This document shows, one piece after another, positions 17,785 to 25,320 of a stretch of 64,000 nt of DNA. How positions within the stretch are numbered: position 1 is the stretch's first letter; every line of letters starts with the position of its first letter. The stretch comes from UMGS1696 sp045643285 (lineage in GTDB: Bacteria; Bacillota; Clostridia; Oscillospirales; CAG-272). The notes below the pieces were generated by a model, which did not search any database, had not been told where the DNA came from, and saw only the letters and a program-made list of their open reading frames with translations. Position numbers and translations under genes: made by a program. The stretch covers positions 62,001-126,000 of the forward strand of contig JAZUKN010000025.1 of the NCBI GenBank assembly GCA_045643285.1, read 5' to 3'.

Positions 17785-18681
17785 TTATATCAGATTTATT
17801 TTTTTCAGTTCATTTTCGAGTGCGAGCCTGTTTTTGTCTCCGAGCCCGCAAAGCGGAGGACGGCAGACTGCGGTCTTTGTCAGTCCCATATTTCTGCACG
17901 CTTCTTTTACCGGTATCGGATTCACTTCGGAAAATAACGCTTTCGTTATCCCGTTCAGGCGTTTAGCGTTTTCTGCGGCTTCGGTGTATCTGCCGGATCT
18001 CATCAGACTTGTCATCTCAACTACTTCTCGCGGCATAATGTTTGAGAGCACCGAGAAGACTCCGACTCCGCCGAGCGCCATAACGGGAACGGTTTCGCTG
18101 TCGTTTCCGCTCCACACTGTGAGATTGTCACCGCATTCGGAAATGATTTCGCTGACCTTTCCGATGTTTCCCGACGCTTCCTTGACTCCGACGATGTTTT
18201 CGACGCCGGAGAGTTCTTTATAAACTTGAAGCGAAATGTTCATCCCCGTGCGCGTGGGAACATTGTAAAGTATCACGGGACAATCGCACGATTCTGCGAC
18301 GGTTTTATAGTGCAGGATAAGACCTTCGTCAGTCGTTTTATTGTAGTACGGTGTGACGACAAGTACGGCGTCTGCACCGTTTTCGGCGGCATAACGTGAA
18401 AAATCCGCGGTCTTTTTTGTGTCGTTCGTGCCGGTTCCGACGATCAGCGGAACACGTCCGTCGATCCTGTCACGTGCGAACGAGAGAATTTTTCTTTTTT
18501 CTTCTTCTGTCAGTGTAGACGGCTCGCCTGTTGTTCCGAGAACGAGTAGTGCGTCTATCCCCGATTCTATCTGAAAGTCGATCAGCCGTCCGAGTGAATC
18601 AAAATCTATTGATCCGTCGCCGTTCATTGGTGTTATCAGGGCAGTAGCCGCACCGAAAAACGGCAGTTTGTCTTTTTTCAT
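17785..18681 (-). CDS. dapA: 4-hydroxy-tetrahydrodipicolinate synthase
   Basis: The 298-residue TIM-barrel aldolase has the DapA signatures GTTGEPSTLT, YNVPTRTG (Tyr and Thr of the relay) and GVKEASGN with the Schiff-base Lys. DapA condenses pyruvate with aspartate semialdehyde in lysine, cell-wall and dipicolinate synthesis. Because the next gene is a sugar-isomerase-like protein and not dapB, a role as an N-acetylneuraminate lyase or other pyruvate aldolase of the same superfamily cannot be excluded. Confidence 0.85.
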   Translation of the reverse strand: MKKDKLPFFGAATALITPMNGDGSIDFDSLGRLIDFQIESGIDALLVLGTTGEPSTLTEEEKRKILSFARDRIDGRVPLIVGTGTNDTKKTADFSRYAAENGADAVLVVTPYYNKTTDEGLILHYKTVAESCDCPVILYNVPTRTGMNISLQVYKELSGVENIVGVKEASGNIGKVSEIISECGDNLTVWSGNDSETVPVMALGGVGVFSVLSNIMPREVVEMTSLMRSGRYTEAAENAKRLNGITKALFSEVNPIPVKEACRNMGLTKTAVCRPPLCGLGDKNRLALENELKKINLI

Positions 18682-18722
18682 TGTTCAGTACCGTATCATT
18701 GATTATATTTGAGTGAAAAAGG

Positions 18723-18751
18723 TTGAAAACACGCCGAATATGGTATATAAT
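18723..18751 (+). promoter_or_regulatory. queA promoter
   Basis: TTGAAA (18723-18728), a 17-base spacer and TATAAT (18746-18751) drive queA. It lies inside the dapA leader on the opposite strand, so the two 5' leaders overlap by roughly 55 bases. No preQ1 riboswitch was recognised in the leader of about 125 bases. Confidence 0.8.
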
Positions 18752-18819
18752 AACTGATGCGGATTTCATATTCACTCTTATATCATGATATGCACCGGAC
18801 ACTTATCCCGCCCGAGGTA

Positions 18820-18848
18820 ATGATAGCACATTCAGCCGGATAAGTCAA
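18820..18848 (-). promoter_or_regulatory. dapA promoter
   Basis: On the minus strand TTGACT (18848-18843), a 17-base spacer and TATCAT (18825-18820) form a promoter that would leave a leader of about 130 bases before dapA. No riboswitch is recognisable in that leader. Confidence 0.7.
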
Positions 18849-18885
18849 TAAAGTGAGTGTATATCGGAAACGAAAAGGACACAAA

Positions 18886-19989
18886 ATGATAAAGAACGAC
18901 CTACCGGAGACAGACCTCCGTCTCTCCGATTTTAATTATTATCTTCCCGAGGAGCTTATCGCTCAGACACCAGTCGAGCCGCGTGATGCGTCACGTCTAT
19001 TGGTGCTTGACAGAGAATCGGGGAACATCGAACACAGACATTTTTACAATATCATAGACTACTTGAACCCCGACGACACTCTCGTCATAAACGATACTCG
19101 CGTCATTCCGGCGAGGATCATCGGGAACAGGACGATGCGTTACGACGAAAACGAAAAGAAAGCTATCCCGACGGAGTCAAGCGGACCGGTCGAGCTTCTT
19201 CTCTTAAAACAGCGCGAAAACGATGTGTGGGAAACTCTCGCAGGTCCCGGAAAACGCGCGAAACCCGGTGACGTTCTGACATTCGGTGACGGCGTAATGG
19301 AGGCGCACATTCTCGATGTTATCGAAGGCGGTCAGCGTCTCGTCAGATTTGAAGTGAAGAAAGACGCGGATTCGATCTTCTCCGCGCTCGATCTGCTCGG
19401 AACGATGCCTCTGCCGCCGTACATCAAGAAAAAGCTCGAAGATCCCGAGCGATATCAAACGGTTTATTCACGCGAACAGGGCTCAGCCGCCGCTCCGACA
19501 GCCGGACTGCACTTCACACCCGAACTGCTTGACAAGATACGCGAAAAGGGAATTGCGATAGTTCCAGTACTGCTTCACGTCGGGCTCGGAACATTCCGTC
19601 CGGTCAAAGAAGACAGGATACAGGATCACGAAATGCACACGGAGTACATCCGCGTAACAAAAGAATCCGCAGACATAATCAACGAGCGCAAAGCAAAAGG
19701 CGGAAGGATCATCGCAGTCGGTACAACATCGTGCCGCGTGCTTGAATCGGCAACAGATGAAAACGGTATCCTTCATCCTGTCGACACCGATACGGGAATT
19801 TTCATCTACCCGGGATATAAGTTCAAAATGATCGACGCGCTTATAACGAATTTTCACCTGCCCGAAAGCACGCTCTTGATGCTTGTATCTGCCCTCGCCG
19901 GCAGAGAAACGATAATGAACGCATATAAAACCGCGGTGGAAGAAAAATACAGATTCTTCAGCTTCGGCGATGCTATGCTGATTGTATAG
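18886..19989 (+). CDS. queA: tRNA preQ1(34) S-adenosylmethionine ribosyltransferase-isomerase
   Basis: The 367-residue protein is QueA, which transfers and isomerises the ribosyl part of SAM onto preQ1 in tRNA during queuosine synthesis. Signatures include DFNYYLPEELIAQTP at the start, VINDTRVIPARI, AAPTAGLHFTPELL, HVGLGTFRPV, and ITNFHLPESTLLMLVSALAG near the end. The ATG at 18886 follows AAAAGGA; a GTG at 18853 is also in frame but has no site. It is the last chromosomal gene before the prophage. tgt, the usual neighbour, is absent from the window. Confidence 0.96.
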   Translation: MIKNDLPETDLRLSDFNYYLPEELIAQTPVEPRDASRLLVLDRESGNIEHRHFYNIIDYLNPDDTLVINDTRVIPARIIGNRTMRYDENEKKAIPTESSGPVELLLLKQRENDVWETLAGPGKRAKPGDVLTFGDGVMEAHILDVIEGGQRLVRFEVKKDADSIFSALDLLGTMPLPPYIKKKLEDPERYQTVYSREQGSAAAPTAGLHFTPELLDKIREKGIAIVPVLLHVGLGTFRPVKEDRIQDHEMHTEYIRVTKESADIINERKAKGGRIIAVGTTSCRVLESATDENGILHPVDTDTGIFIYPGYKFKMIDALITNFHLPESTLLMLVSALAGRETIMNAYKTAVEEKYRFFSFGDAMLIV

Positions 19990-20019
19990 AGGATGCCTGA
20001 TCCGAACGAAAAACCCTCG

Positions 20020-20050
20020 AAAACCCTTGATTTCAAGGGTTTTTCGATTT
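20020..20050 (+). terminator. queA terminator
   Basis: AAAACCCTTGA and TCAAGGGTTTT pair almost without a loop and are followed by TTCGATTTT. It is the last chromosomal signal before the prophage end. Confidence 0.85.
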
Positions 20051-20196
20051 TATGGGGGTGTCTCCTGATCCTGATTTTGGCCTGAAATTGTCCTGAAAAC
20101 GCCGTCTTATATATAAGGTACGAGGGGTATGCTAACAATTTCGGGGAACTTTTTGTAAACGGTTTCGTTTGTGATTTCGATATATTGTATGAAATA

Positions 20197-20229
20197 AACG
20201 CCGAGTTCGTGGATGAACCCGGCGTTTTC
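20197..20229 (-). terminator. integrase terminator
   Basis: AACGCCGAGTTC and GAACCCGGCGTT pair with one mismatch; on the minus strand the 3' arm runs into TTATTTC. It begins right at the integrase stop codon. Confidence 0.75.
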
Positions 20230-21948
20230 TTATTTGTAGATGAATTCGTGCAGCATACCATTCTTGAATTTGATGGAAGATACCCTTCCGTTCGTAATTT
20301 CAATGGTGTCAATAATCGCTGTAAGGAAGTTCCTAGGAATGTTTGCATCAATGTTTGATATGTATTTTTCGTAATCTATGTAATCGTCGCTCAATAATTT
20401 CTCGACCATAATGAAATATGCCGCTTTGTCTGCGAACTCATCGCTGATGTCCTGTGCTTCGGATGACATCCCGTTCAGTTCTGCAAGACGGGTTTCGCAG
20501 GTCTTTATGTCGTCGAGGATTTTCTTTTGCTCCAAGACATAGTCCTTTTCCGGCATATTCGCATCGCCGTACAGATAGAGCGACCGCAATCGTTGTAGTG
20601 CTGTTTCTGACTTTCTCTTTCGCTCTTTCAGAAGATTGATTTCCCCGACCGGAGACTCTGCGGCATTGAATACTGCAGATGGTCGGTACTCTAACCCGGT
20701 CTCGCCTTTGAGGAGAAGATCACGAATCTGTGACAGTCCTTCCTTGCCAAGACAATCGACATCGCTGAATGCAGGGCCTCGAAGCAGTTTTCGTTCCAGA
20801 ACCGTAACGCTTGTAGAATTTGACATTGTTTTCTTCGCCCGGAGAATGTTTGATATGTAATTGAAGACGAACGGCCCGACCGTAATGTCGGATGTGAATT
20901 TGTTATCGCACTGGCTCTTGTTGCTTCGCCGTGTCGAGCATCCGTAGATTGAAGGTCGTAATCCGTTAGCCCGTCGCCTGTCGAGCGTAGCAGACATATT
21001 GCTTCCGCAGTTTCCGCATTTCATAAGACCGGCGAACAGGTGGACGTTCTTTCTGCGGTGTGCCTCGCCTCGTTTATATCCGCCACGCCAGTTCCTTTGC
21101 AGGATGAACTGTACACGGTCAAACTGAACATCGGTGACTATCGGAGGATGATGATTTTCGTATATCACCCACTCTGTCTCGCCACGAAGTTTCTGTCGGT
21201 TTCCTTCCTCATGAAGATTGTATCGGTACACGCCCATATAGAATGGATTTTTCAGAATTTCGTGTACAACTACAACAGACCAAAGATTTCCTGCCCGTGT
21301 TCGTTTTCCCTCGTCGTTGAGAGTTCGTGAGACGTATAGCAGGGATTGATTCTCCTCGTACATATTGAACATCCGCCTGATGACATCCGCTTCGCCATCG
21401 ATGATGGAGAACTCCGCTTTCTCTTTGTCCCACGAATACCCGAACGGAACCCTGCCGCCGTTCCATTGACCGTTGTTTGCTCTGGAAAGCATAACAGCCG
21501 ACACTCTCTCGGAAGTCATATTGCGTTCGAGTTCGGCGAATACGAGGATTATCTTCAGCATTGCCTCGCCGATAGCCGATGAGGTGTCGAACTGCTCGTT
21601 CTTTGATACAAACGTAATGCCGAGCGATTTCAGTTCCTTGTACATCCCTGCAAAGTCGAGCAGGTTTCGGCTGATACGGTCAATCTTCCAGACAAGCAGA
21701 TGTGAAAACTCTCCCGTTCGCAGTCGGTCCATCATACGCTGGTAGTCAGGACGGTCGGTGTTCTTTGCGGAATACCCCGGATCCTCGAAAATCTCGTAGT
21801 CCTTGATACCGAGTACCATTTCGCAGTAAGCTATTAGTTCACGCCGCTGCACCTGTAACGAATCTTTGTCAATCTGCCAATGAGTAGATACTCGTATGTA
21901 AATCGCCACCTTCATTTTCCGGATGGCTTCCAATAAATCGTTTGCCAT
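20230..21948 (-). CDS. large serine recombinase (phage integrase)
   Basis: The 572-residue protein has the serine-resolvase catalytic domain (YIRVSTHWQ with the nucleophilic Ser, LLVWKIDRISRN), a recombinase domain (about 180-310), a zinc ribbon (CGNCGSNMSA and later CSTRRSNKSQC), and a C-terminal coiled-coil region (about 440-505). Large serine integrases recombine attP and attB without host factors. It is transcribed leftward toward the chromosome junction and precedes a terminator. RBS AGGAGG precedes the start; an in-frame ATG 12 codons in (MKVAIYIRVS) is a possible alternative. Confidence 0.94.
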   Translation of the reverse strand: MANDLLEAIRKMKVAIYIRVSTHWQIDKDSLQVQRRELIAYCEMVLGIKDYEIFEDPGYSAKNTDRPDYQRMMDRLRTGEFSHLLVWKIDRISRNLLDFAGMYKELKSLGITFVSKNEQFDTSSAIGEAMLKIILVFAELERNMTSERVSAVMLSRANNGQWNGGRVPFGYSWDKEKAEFSIIDGEADVIRRMFNMYEENQSLLYVSRTLNDEGKRTRAGNLWSVVVVHEILKNPFYMGVYRYNLHEEGNRQKLRGETEWVIYENHHPPIVTDVQFDRVQFILQRNWRGGYKRGEAHRRKNVHLFAGLMKCGNCGSNMSATLDRRRANGLRPSIYGCSTRRSNKSQCDNKFTSDITVGPFVFNYISNILRAKKTMSNSTSVTVLERKLLRGPAFSDVDCLGKEGLSQIRDLLLKGETGLEYRPSAVFNAAESPVGEINLLKERKRKSETALQRLRSLYLYGDANMPEKDYVLEQKKILDDIKTCETRLAELNGMSSEAQDISDEFADKAAYFIMVEKLLSDDYIDYEKYISNIDANIPRNFLTAIIDTIEITNGRVSSIKFKNGMLHEFIYK

Positions 21949-21967
21949 AATTGCCTCCTATTCTTTC

Positions 21968-22055
21968 GGACTTTCCGCAGGACAGTCCAACGGACAGTCT
22001 GCGGAAAGTCCTGCTATAACCGTAACCGTTACCGTAACCATACCGTAACCGTTAC
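21968..22055 (-). promoter_or_regulatory. integrase leader: long hairpin and paired GTAACCGTTAC sites
   Basis: Two arms, GGACTTTCCGCAG and CTGCGGAAAGTCC with a further GACAGTCC/GGACAGTC pairing inside, form a long hairpin at 21968-22012 just upstream of the integrase ribosome site. Beyond it the palindrome GTAACCGTTAC occurs at 22022-22032 and 22045-22055, 23 bases apart, with a half copy between. I see no T-run, so the hairpin is a leader structure and not a terminator. The palindromes look like regulator sites. Confidence 0.55.
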
Positions 22056-22124
22056 AATACTATCAAAATAATACGTTTTGTACCGTTTTATTACGCTTGG
22101 ATGACGCTTCGGTACAGTCTGGAG

Positions 22125-22169
22125 TAAAAAATTACGGGAGAAGCGAAGGACGTTACGCTCCTCCCGTAG
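22125..22169 (-). terminator. terminator of the repressor-nuclease operon
   Basis: On the minus strand TACGGGAGgAGCG and CGCTtCTCCCGTA pair and are followed by ATTTTTT. It lies 17 bases after the glycine-zipper gene stop. Confidence 0.88.
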
Positions 22170-22185
22170 CCAAATGTGTGTCGAA

Positions 22186-22548
22186 TCAGTATAGAACGGT
22201 GATGAGGTTTTTGAACATATCGTCGTCAAGAGTGACGAGGCATTTCTTTCCGTTCTTGAAAACGATAGATACAAGATGATTTCCCTTTGTCTTTCCGGAT
22301 GCCGCACCTGCTATGGCTCCGACTCCGCCGAACAGAGCTGCACCTGCAACGCCACGAGCGACGCCGCTTCCGAAACTACGGTACTGTTCTTCGCCTACCA
22401 CCTCGTAGTAGTCAACGGTGTCCTTGTTTATCCAGACCTTCGAGCCGAGCCCGAATGAGCCGACAAGGAACAGACCTTTCTTTTTGTTTTTGTAGCGGAC
22501 GTATCCTTGCTTGAAATCCCCCGCTTGTACTGTATTTTTAACTGTCAT
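22186..22548 (-). CDS. small protein with glycine-zipper segment
   Basis: The 120-residue protein has soluble flanks and a central Gly/Ala-rich stretch (about 62-85, GVAGAALFGGVGAIAGAASG) of the glycine-zipper kind that can insert into membranes. The flanks contain short beta-like segments (LVSIVFKNGKKCLVTLDD). I know similar proteins only as hypotheticals. It is the last gene of a leftward operon with the CI-like repressor and a nuclease, so it is expressed in the lysogen. A role in superinfection exclusion is possible but not shown. Confidence 0.75.
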   Translation of the reverse strand: MTVKNTVQAGDFKQGYVRYKNKKKGLFLVGSFGLGSKVWINKDTVDYYEVVGEEQYRSFGSGVARGVAGAALFGGVGAIAGAASGKTKGNHLVSIVFKNGKKCLVTLDDDMFKNLITVLY

Positions 22549-22557
22549 AGTATTACC

Positions 22558-23772
22558 TCAACTTTCGTTATCTGTTACCGCCGCCGAGAACTTTTCGGCG
22601 GCAGAGATGATTTTTTCGGAATTTTGTAGAACGTCCGATACGTTGGCATAGTAGAAGCCCGACTCATCCTCGTATGGAATGTGTTTGCACCGTTTGGTGT
22701 TGATGAACTGCTTGAAGAAATCGAGGAACTGGTCTGCATCGAACGGAAAACGACCGTGCTTTTCGAGAGCCGCCTTGATCCTGCCGGGAACTACCCATAG
22801 GTCAGAATGATGTGAAGATATGCAGAATGTCAGGAGAGCGTAAGAATGACCGTCTTCGGGAGAAAACCGTATCGTCAGTTCCGTAGGAGCAATGCCGATC
22901 GATAGACCGTCTATTGCTTCAAGGTCGGAGATGAACTCGGAGATTTCGTCAGGGTCATATCCACCGTTGTCCGCAAAGATTGAAATGAACTCTTTTCTTG
23001 GAAGTATCGGCTTTTGAATGTATGTCTTGTGTTCATCCGGCACCTCGACAGGATCCGGAGAGGCGTACCGTCTTTCGATAACTGTCGTCTTAGTTATCAG
23101 ATTCGGGATAACGATGACATTGTCTCCGTGCTGATAGACCTCCATTTCGGAAAGAGCGAGGTTGAAAGCCATAGAAGTATTTTCGTTAAGGAAGTCTGCG
23201 AGTTGCTGGACATTTGACCTGATGCCGTCTCCGGCAATCATAAGCAGGAACGATGCTCTCGAAAGAGATCTGTTTATGGCGTCTGTTAGAGTCGCCTCGT
23301 CAGACAGAGTGCAGTATCCGTGACGAGCCATTACGTCGATGATATTGTATGCCTGCCCTTCGGTCCTAAAAAAGTAGTCGGATGCGATTTCGTTGATTTT
23401 TTCGCAGTCCCACTTTTGGAGCTCCTTCGCATAATCTATGATTTGGGCGACGACCGTTCTTCTCGACTCCTGATTACGAAATAGTTTGGTCTCGACGATG
23501 ACGATGTGACCCGAAGGCGATACATACAGATTGTCAATGTAGCCCTGCGTATCGCCGGATCCGACCGGAACCTCTCTGCCGATGCAGATGAGCGGTGCAT
23601 ACTCTGTGCTGATTTCGCTTGTAGGAAGGATTTCTGGATTAACGGCGAGAAGTTCCTGAAGCCACGCCTCATCGAAACTGCCGTTCATAAAAGGGACTCT
23701 CTTTAACCTTTCGGTTTCGCCGTTTGAAGAAACAATAACGGCGTTCCTTGCGGTGCGTTCGCCGTAGATCAT
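22558..23772 (-). CDS. PD-(D/E)XK nuclease-domain protein in the lysogeny operon
   Basis: The 404-residue protein has an N-terminal nuclease-like fold: acidic FDEAWLQELL (33-42), Asp80 in YIDNLYVS, then Glu94-x-Lys96 in IVIVETK and a helix QIIDYAKEL. This is the order of the PD-(D/E)XK core, closest to NucS-like proteins. The C-terminal 230 residues have no recognised domain. The ATG at 23772 sits seven bases after AAGGAG, and that site overlaps the repressor stop, so the pair is coupled. Constitutive expression in lysogens suggests a defence or exclusion role. Confidence 0.75.
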   Translation of the reverse strand: MIYGERTARNAVIVSSNGETERLKRVPFMNGSFDEAWLQELLAVNPEILPTSEISTEYAPLICIGREVPVGSGDTQGYIDNLYVSPSGHIVIVETKLFRNQESRRTVVAQIIDYAKELQKWDCEKINEIASDYFFRTEGQAYNIIDVMARHGYCTLSDEATLTDAINRSLSRASFLLMIAGDGIRSNVQQLADFLNENTSMAFNLALSEMEVYQHGDNVIVIPNLITKTTVIERRYASPDPVEVPDEHKTYIQKPILPRKEFISIFADNGGYDPDEISEFISDLEAIDGLSIGIAPTELTIRFSPEDGHSYALLTFCISSHHSDLWVVPGRIKAALEKHGRFPFDADQFLDFFKQFINTKRCKHIPYEDESGFYYANVSDVLQNSEKIISAAEKFSAAVTDNES

Positions 23773-23777
23773 AGGGT

Positions 23778-24104
23778 TCACTCCTTTTGTTTGTATTTTT
23801 GAAGAACTGCTTGAATAACCTTTCTGTCGTCAGGAGAAGCAAGAGAGTATCTGTGCGCTACGTTTTGTATCTCCTGCGGCATCACATCGAATTTGTCCCC
23901 GTTGAAACCGAGAAGCCAGTCGATAGACACGTTGAAGTAGTTTGCTATCTTGACGACATAGGCAAGATCCGGCGTTCTGTCTCCCGTCAGATACCGGGAT
24001 ATTGTCGGTGCGGGTATTCCGACCTCCTCCGAAAACGAAAGATTGGAGAATCCTCTCGACGACATCAGCGATTTAAGGTTTGATTTGAAAATGGTAAAGT
24101 CCAT
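23778..24104 (-). CDS. CI-like XRE repressor
   Basis: The 108-residue protein has an N-terminal XRE helix-turn-helix (about 5-62: NLSFSEEVGIPAPTISRYLTGDRTPDLAYVVKIANYF) and a short helical C-terminus (about 70-105) for dimerisation. No LexA-like autoprotease domain is present, so induction would not follow RecA-stimulated self-cleavage. RBS GGGAGG precedes the ATG. It faces the Cro-like gene across the switch region and should hold the lysogenic state. Confidence 0.88.
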   Translation of the reverse strand: MDFTIFKSNLKSLMSSRGFSNLSFSEEVGIPAPTISRYLTGDRTPDLAYVVKIANYFNVSIDWLLGFNGDKFDVMPQEIQNVAHRYSLASPDDRKVIQAVLQKYKQKE

Positions 24105-24148
24105 TTTGGACGCCTCCCTTATTACCTCTATGTAGTTTGTTCAGTACC

Positions 24149-24177
24149 ATTATATATAAAAAATACGACTTTTGCAA
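24149..24177 (-). promoter_or_regulatory. repressor maintenance promoter (PRM-like)
   Basis: On the minus strand TTGCAA (24177-24172), a 17-base spacer and TATAAT (24154-24149) form a promoter for the repressor operon. A GTACC half-operator (24144-24148) touches the -10. Confidence 0.78.
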
Positions 24178-24228
24178 TAGCAAATGCGGATTTCCGCAAA
24201 AATAATACGAAAACTTACCAAAAAACTA

Positions 24229-24257
24229 TTGACAAATACCGATTGGTACTGTATAAT
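24229..24257 (+). promoter_or_regulatory. early promoter (PR-like) with operator in the spacer
   Basis: TTGACA (24229-24234), a 17-base spacer and TATAAT (24252-24257) form a consensus promoter for the Cro-like gene. The dyad TACC-GATT-GGTA (24237-24248) fills the spacer, so a bound repressor would block polymerase directly. Confidence 0.88.
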
Positions 24258-24311
24258 AAAGACAACGGTAATCAAATACCCCACAGAACAGAGTGAAAGA
24301 AGGTGAACTAA

Positions 24312-24569
24312 ATGAAACCGCTTGAAATCAAAGGAGCCCGTACAAGGCTTGGATACACGCAGCAGCAGATGGCAGAATGGCTTGATATGTCCGTACACTC
24401 CTATCAAAAGAAGGAGAGCGGACACATTAAGTTCACTGAATGCGAGAAATTCGCATTGGGGAAAATTCTCGGGTTGACGCTTGAACAGCTCAACGATTAT
24501 TTGTTCGACAGCCAGCTCGATTATTTTTTTACCCCTAAAGTACCGATTGGTACAATACAGAACGCATAA
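24312..24569 (+). CDS. Cro-like XRE-family regulator
   Basis: The 85-residue protein has an XRE helix-turn-helix (about 5-55; LGYTQQQMAEWLDMSVHSYQ) and a short tail. It is first in the rightward early transcript and opposite the CI-like repressor, which is the position of Cro. RBS GAAGGTG precedes the start. The last codons carry a second copy of the operator sequence, so its own 3' end is a regulatory site. Confidence 0.85.
   Translation: MKPLEIKGARTRLGYTQQQMAEWLDMSVHSYQKKESGHIKFTECEKFALGKILGLTLEQLNDYLFDSQLDYFFTPKVPIGTIQNA
24540..24553 (+). promoter_or_regulatory. second operator copy with possible promoter
   Basis: A perfect GTACC-GATT-GGTAC dyad lies near the end of the Cro-like gene. 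TTTACC (24528-24533) and TACAAT (24551-24556), 17 bases apart, could form a promoter with the operator in its spacer, repeating the arrangement at 24229-24257. Confidence 0.65.
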
Positions 24570-24605
24570 AGGAAATTTTCTTTATGCCTGCCGTGTACCG
24601 ATTGG
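24564..24605 (+). promoter_or_regulatory. hairpin and third operator-like copy
   Basis: GCATAAAG and CTTTATGC (24564-24586) form a hairpin across the Cro-like stop codon without a T-run. GTACCGATTGG (24595-24605) follows, an 11-base match to the operator with the last half-site incomplete. It lies 52 bases before the next early gene. Confidence 0.5.
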
Positions 24606-24656
24606 CTTCTGCCCCACTCACTACGGTAATTATAGCATTGAACGAGGTGAAAGAAA

Positions 24657-25166
24657 ATGGGACGTGACGCTATGAAAGCAGCCGGAAATCCTTGGTATGA
24701 AGCGAGGAAACAAGCCGCTGAATACGACGAGCGGTTATATTCCCGAGAGGGAGCCGCTGAAATGCTCGGGATGTCAGTATCTTCGGTAGCAGATGCCGAA
24801 CTTGGCACTACAAAATGTATGCCCGTTGATAAAGCAGTCTTAATGGCTGACTTGTACAAAGCACCGCAACTGCTCAACTGGTATTGTTTGCACGAATGCC
24901 CGATAGGATGCAGACATTCTATTTCGGATCAGGTCGAGGGCATCGACAGGGTTACGGTGAAATTGCTCCGGAACCTGAAAGTAGGAGAACTCGAAGATCT
25001 GAAAGACAAACTGCTCGACATAGCCGAGGACGGAGTCATTTCTGACGATGAAAAGCCGGAGATGAAAAAGATTCTCGCTTACCTCGACAAACTCGCAAAG
25101 ATAGTGAGCGAACTCAAAATCACAGGAGAAATCGCATTGAAAGGAGCCGATAGAGATGAAGGATAA
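24657..25166 (+). CDS. phage early HTH-domain protein
   Basis: The 169-residue protein has a central XRE-like helix-turn-helix (about 28-62; LYSREGAAEMLGMSVSSVADAELG), a Cys-containing link (CLHECPIGC), and a C-terminal helical part (about 95-165) probably for oligomerisation. It is second in the early transcript and is likely a regulator or anti-repressor-like factor, but its targets are unknown. The GTACCGATTGG copies just upstream suggest it is controlled with the switch genes. Confidence 0.72.
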   Translation: MGRDAMKAAGNPWYEARKQAAEYDERLYSREGAAEMLGMSVSSVADAELGTTKCMPVDKAVLMADLYKAPQLLNWYCLHECPIGCRHSISDQVEGIDRVTVKLLRNLKVGELEDLKDKLLDIAEDGVISDDEKPEMKKILAYLDKLAKIVSELKITGEIALKGADRDEG

Positions 25167-25320
25167 GGATTCGATAGTCGAAAGTATGCTTAAAATCCTG
25201 AAAGAAGAATTTGGCATCAGGAATGAAGCGGAACTTGATAAGGCAATTCGGAAACAGACCGTTCTCGATTTGACTCCTTTCTGTGGTTCTATAAAAAATC
25301 AAAAGGAGTTGGCAAGATGA
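25156..25320 (+). CDS. small helical phage protein
   Basis: This 54-residue reading frame (MKDKDSIVESMLKILKEE at the start) overlaps the HTH gene by 11 bases and shares ATGA with the SleB-like gene after it. GGAG lies upstream of its ATG at 25156. Overlaps on both sides and a good site make it likely real. I do not recognise it; the sequence predicts two short helices. Confidence 0.6.
   Translation: MKDKDSIVESMLKILKEEFGIRNEAELDKAIRKQTVLDLTPFCGSIKNQKELAR

Noticed and set aside
18681..18885. Lysine riboswitch or preQ1 riboswitch in the dapA/queA leaders
   Set aside because: Leaders are about 130 bases and show no recognisable conserved core of either class.
20051..20197. attL core sequence
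   Set aside because: The junction must lie here, but serine-integrase cores are only a few bases and cannot be named without attR or an empty site.
22018..22055. CRISPR-like or replication iteron array from GTAACCGTTAC copies
   Set aside because: Only two full copies 23 bases apart and one half copy; too few and too short for either, and better read as regulator sites.
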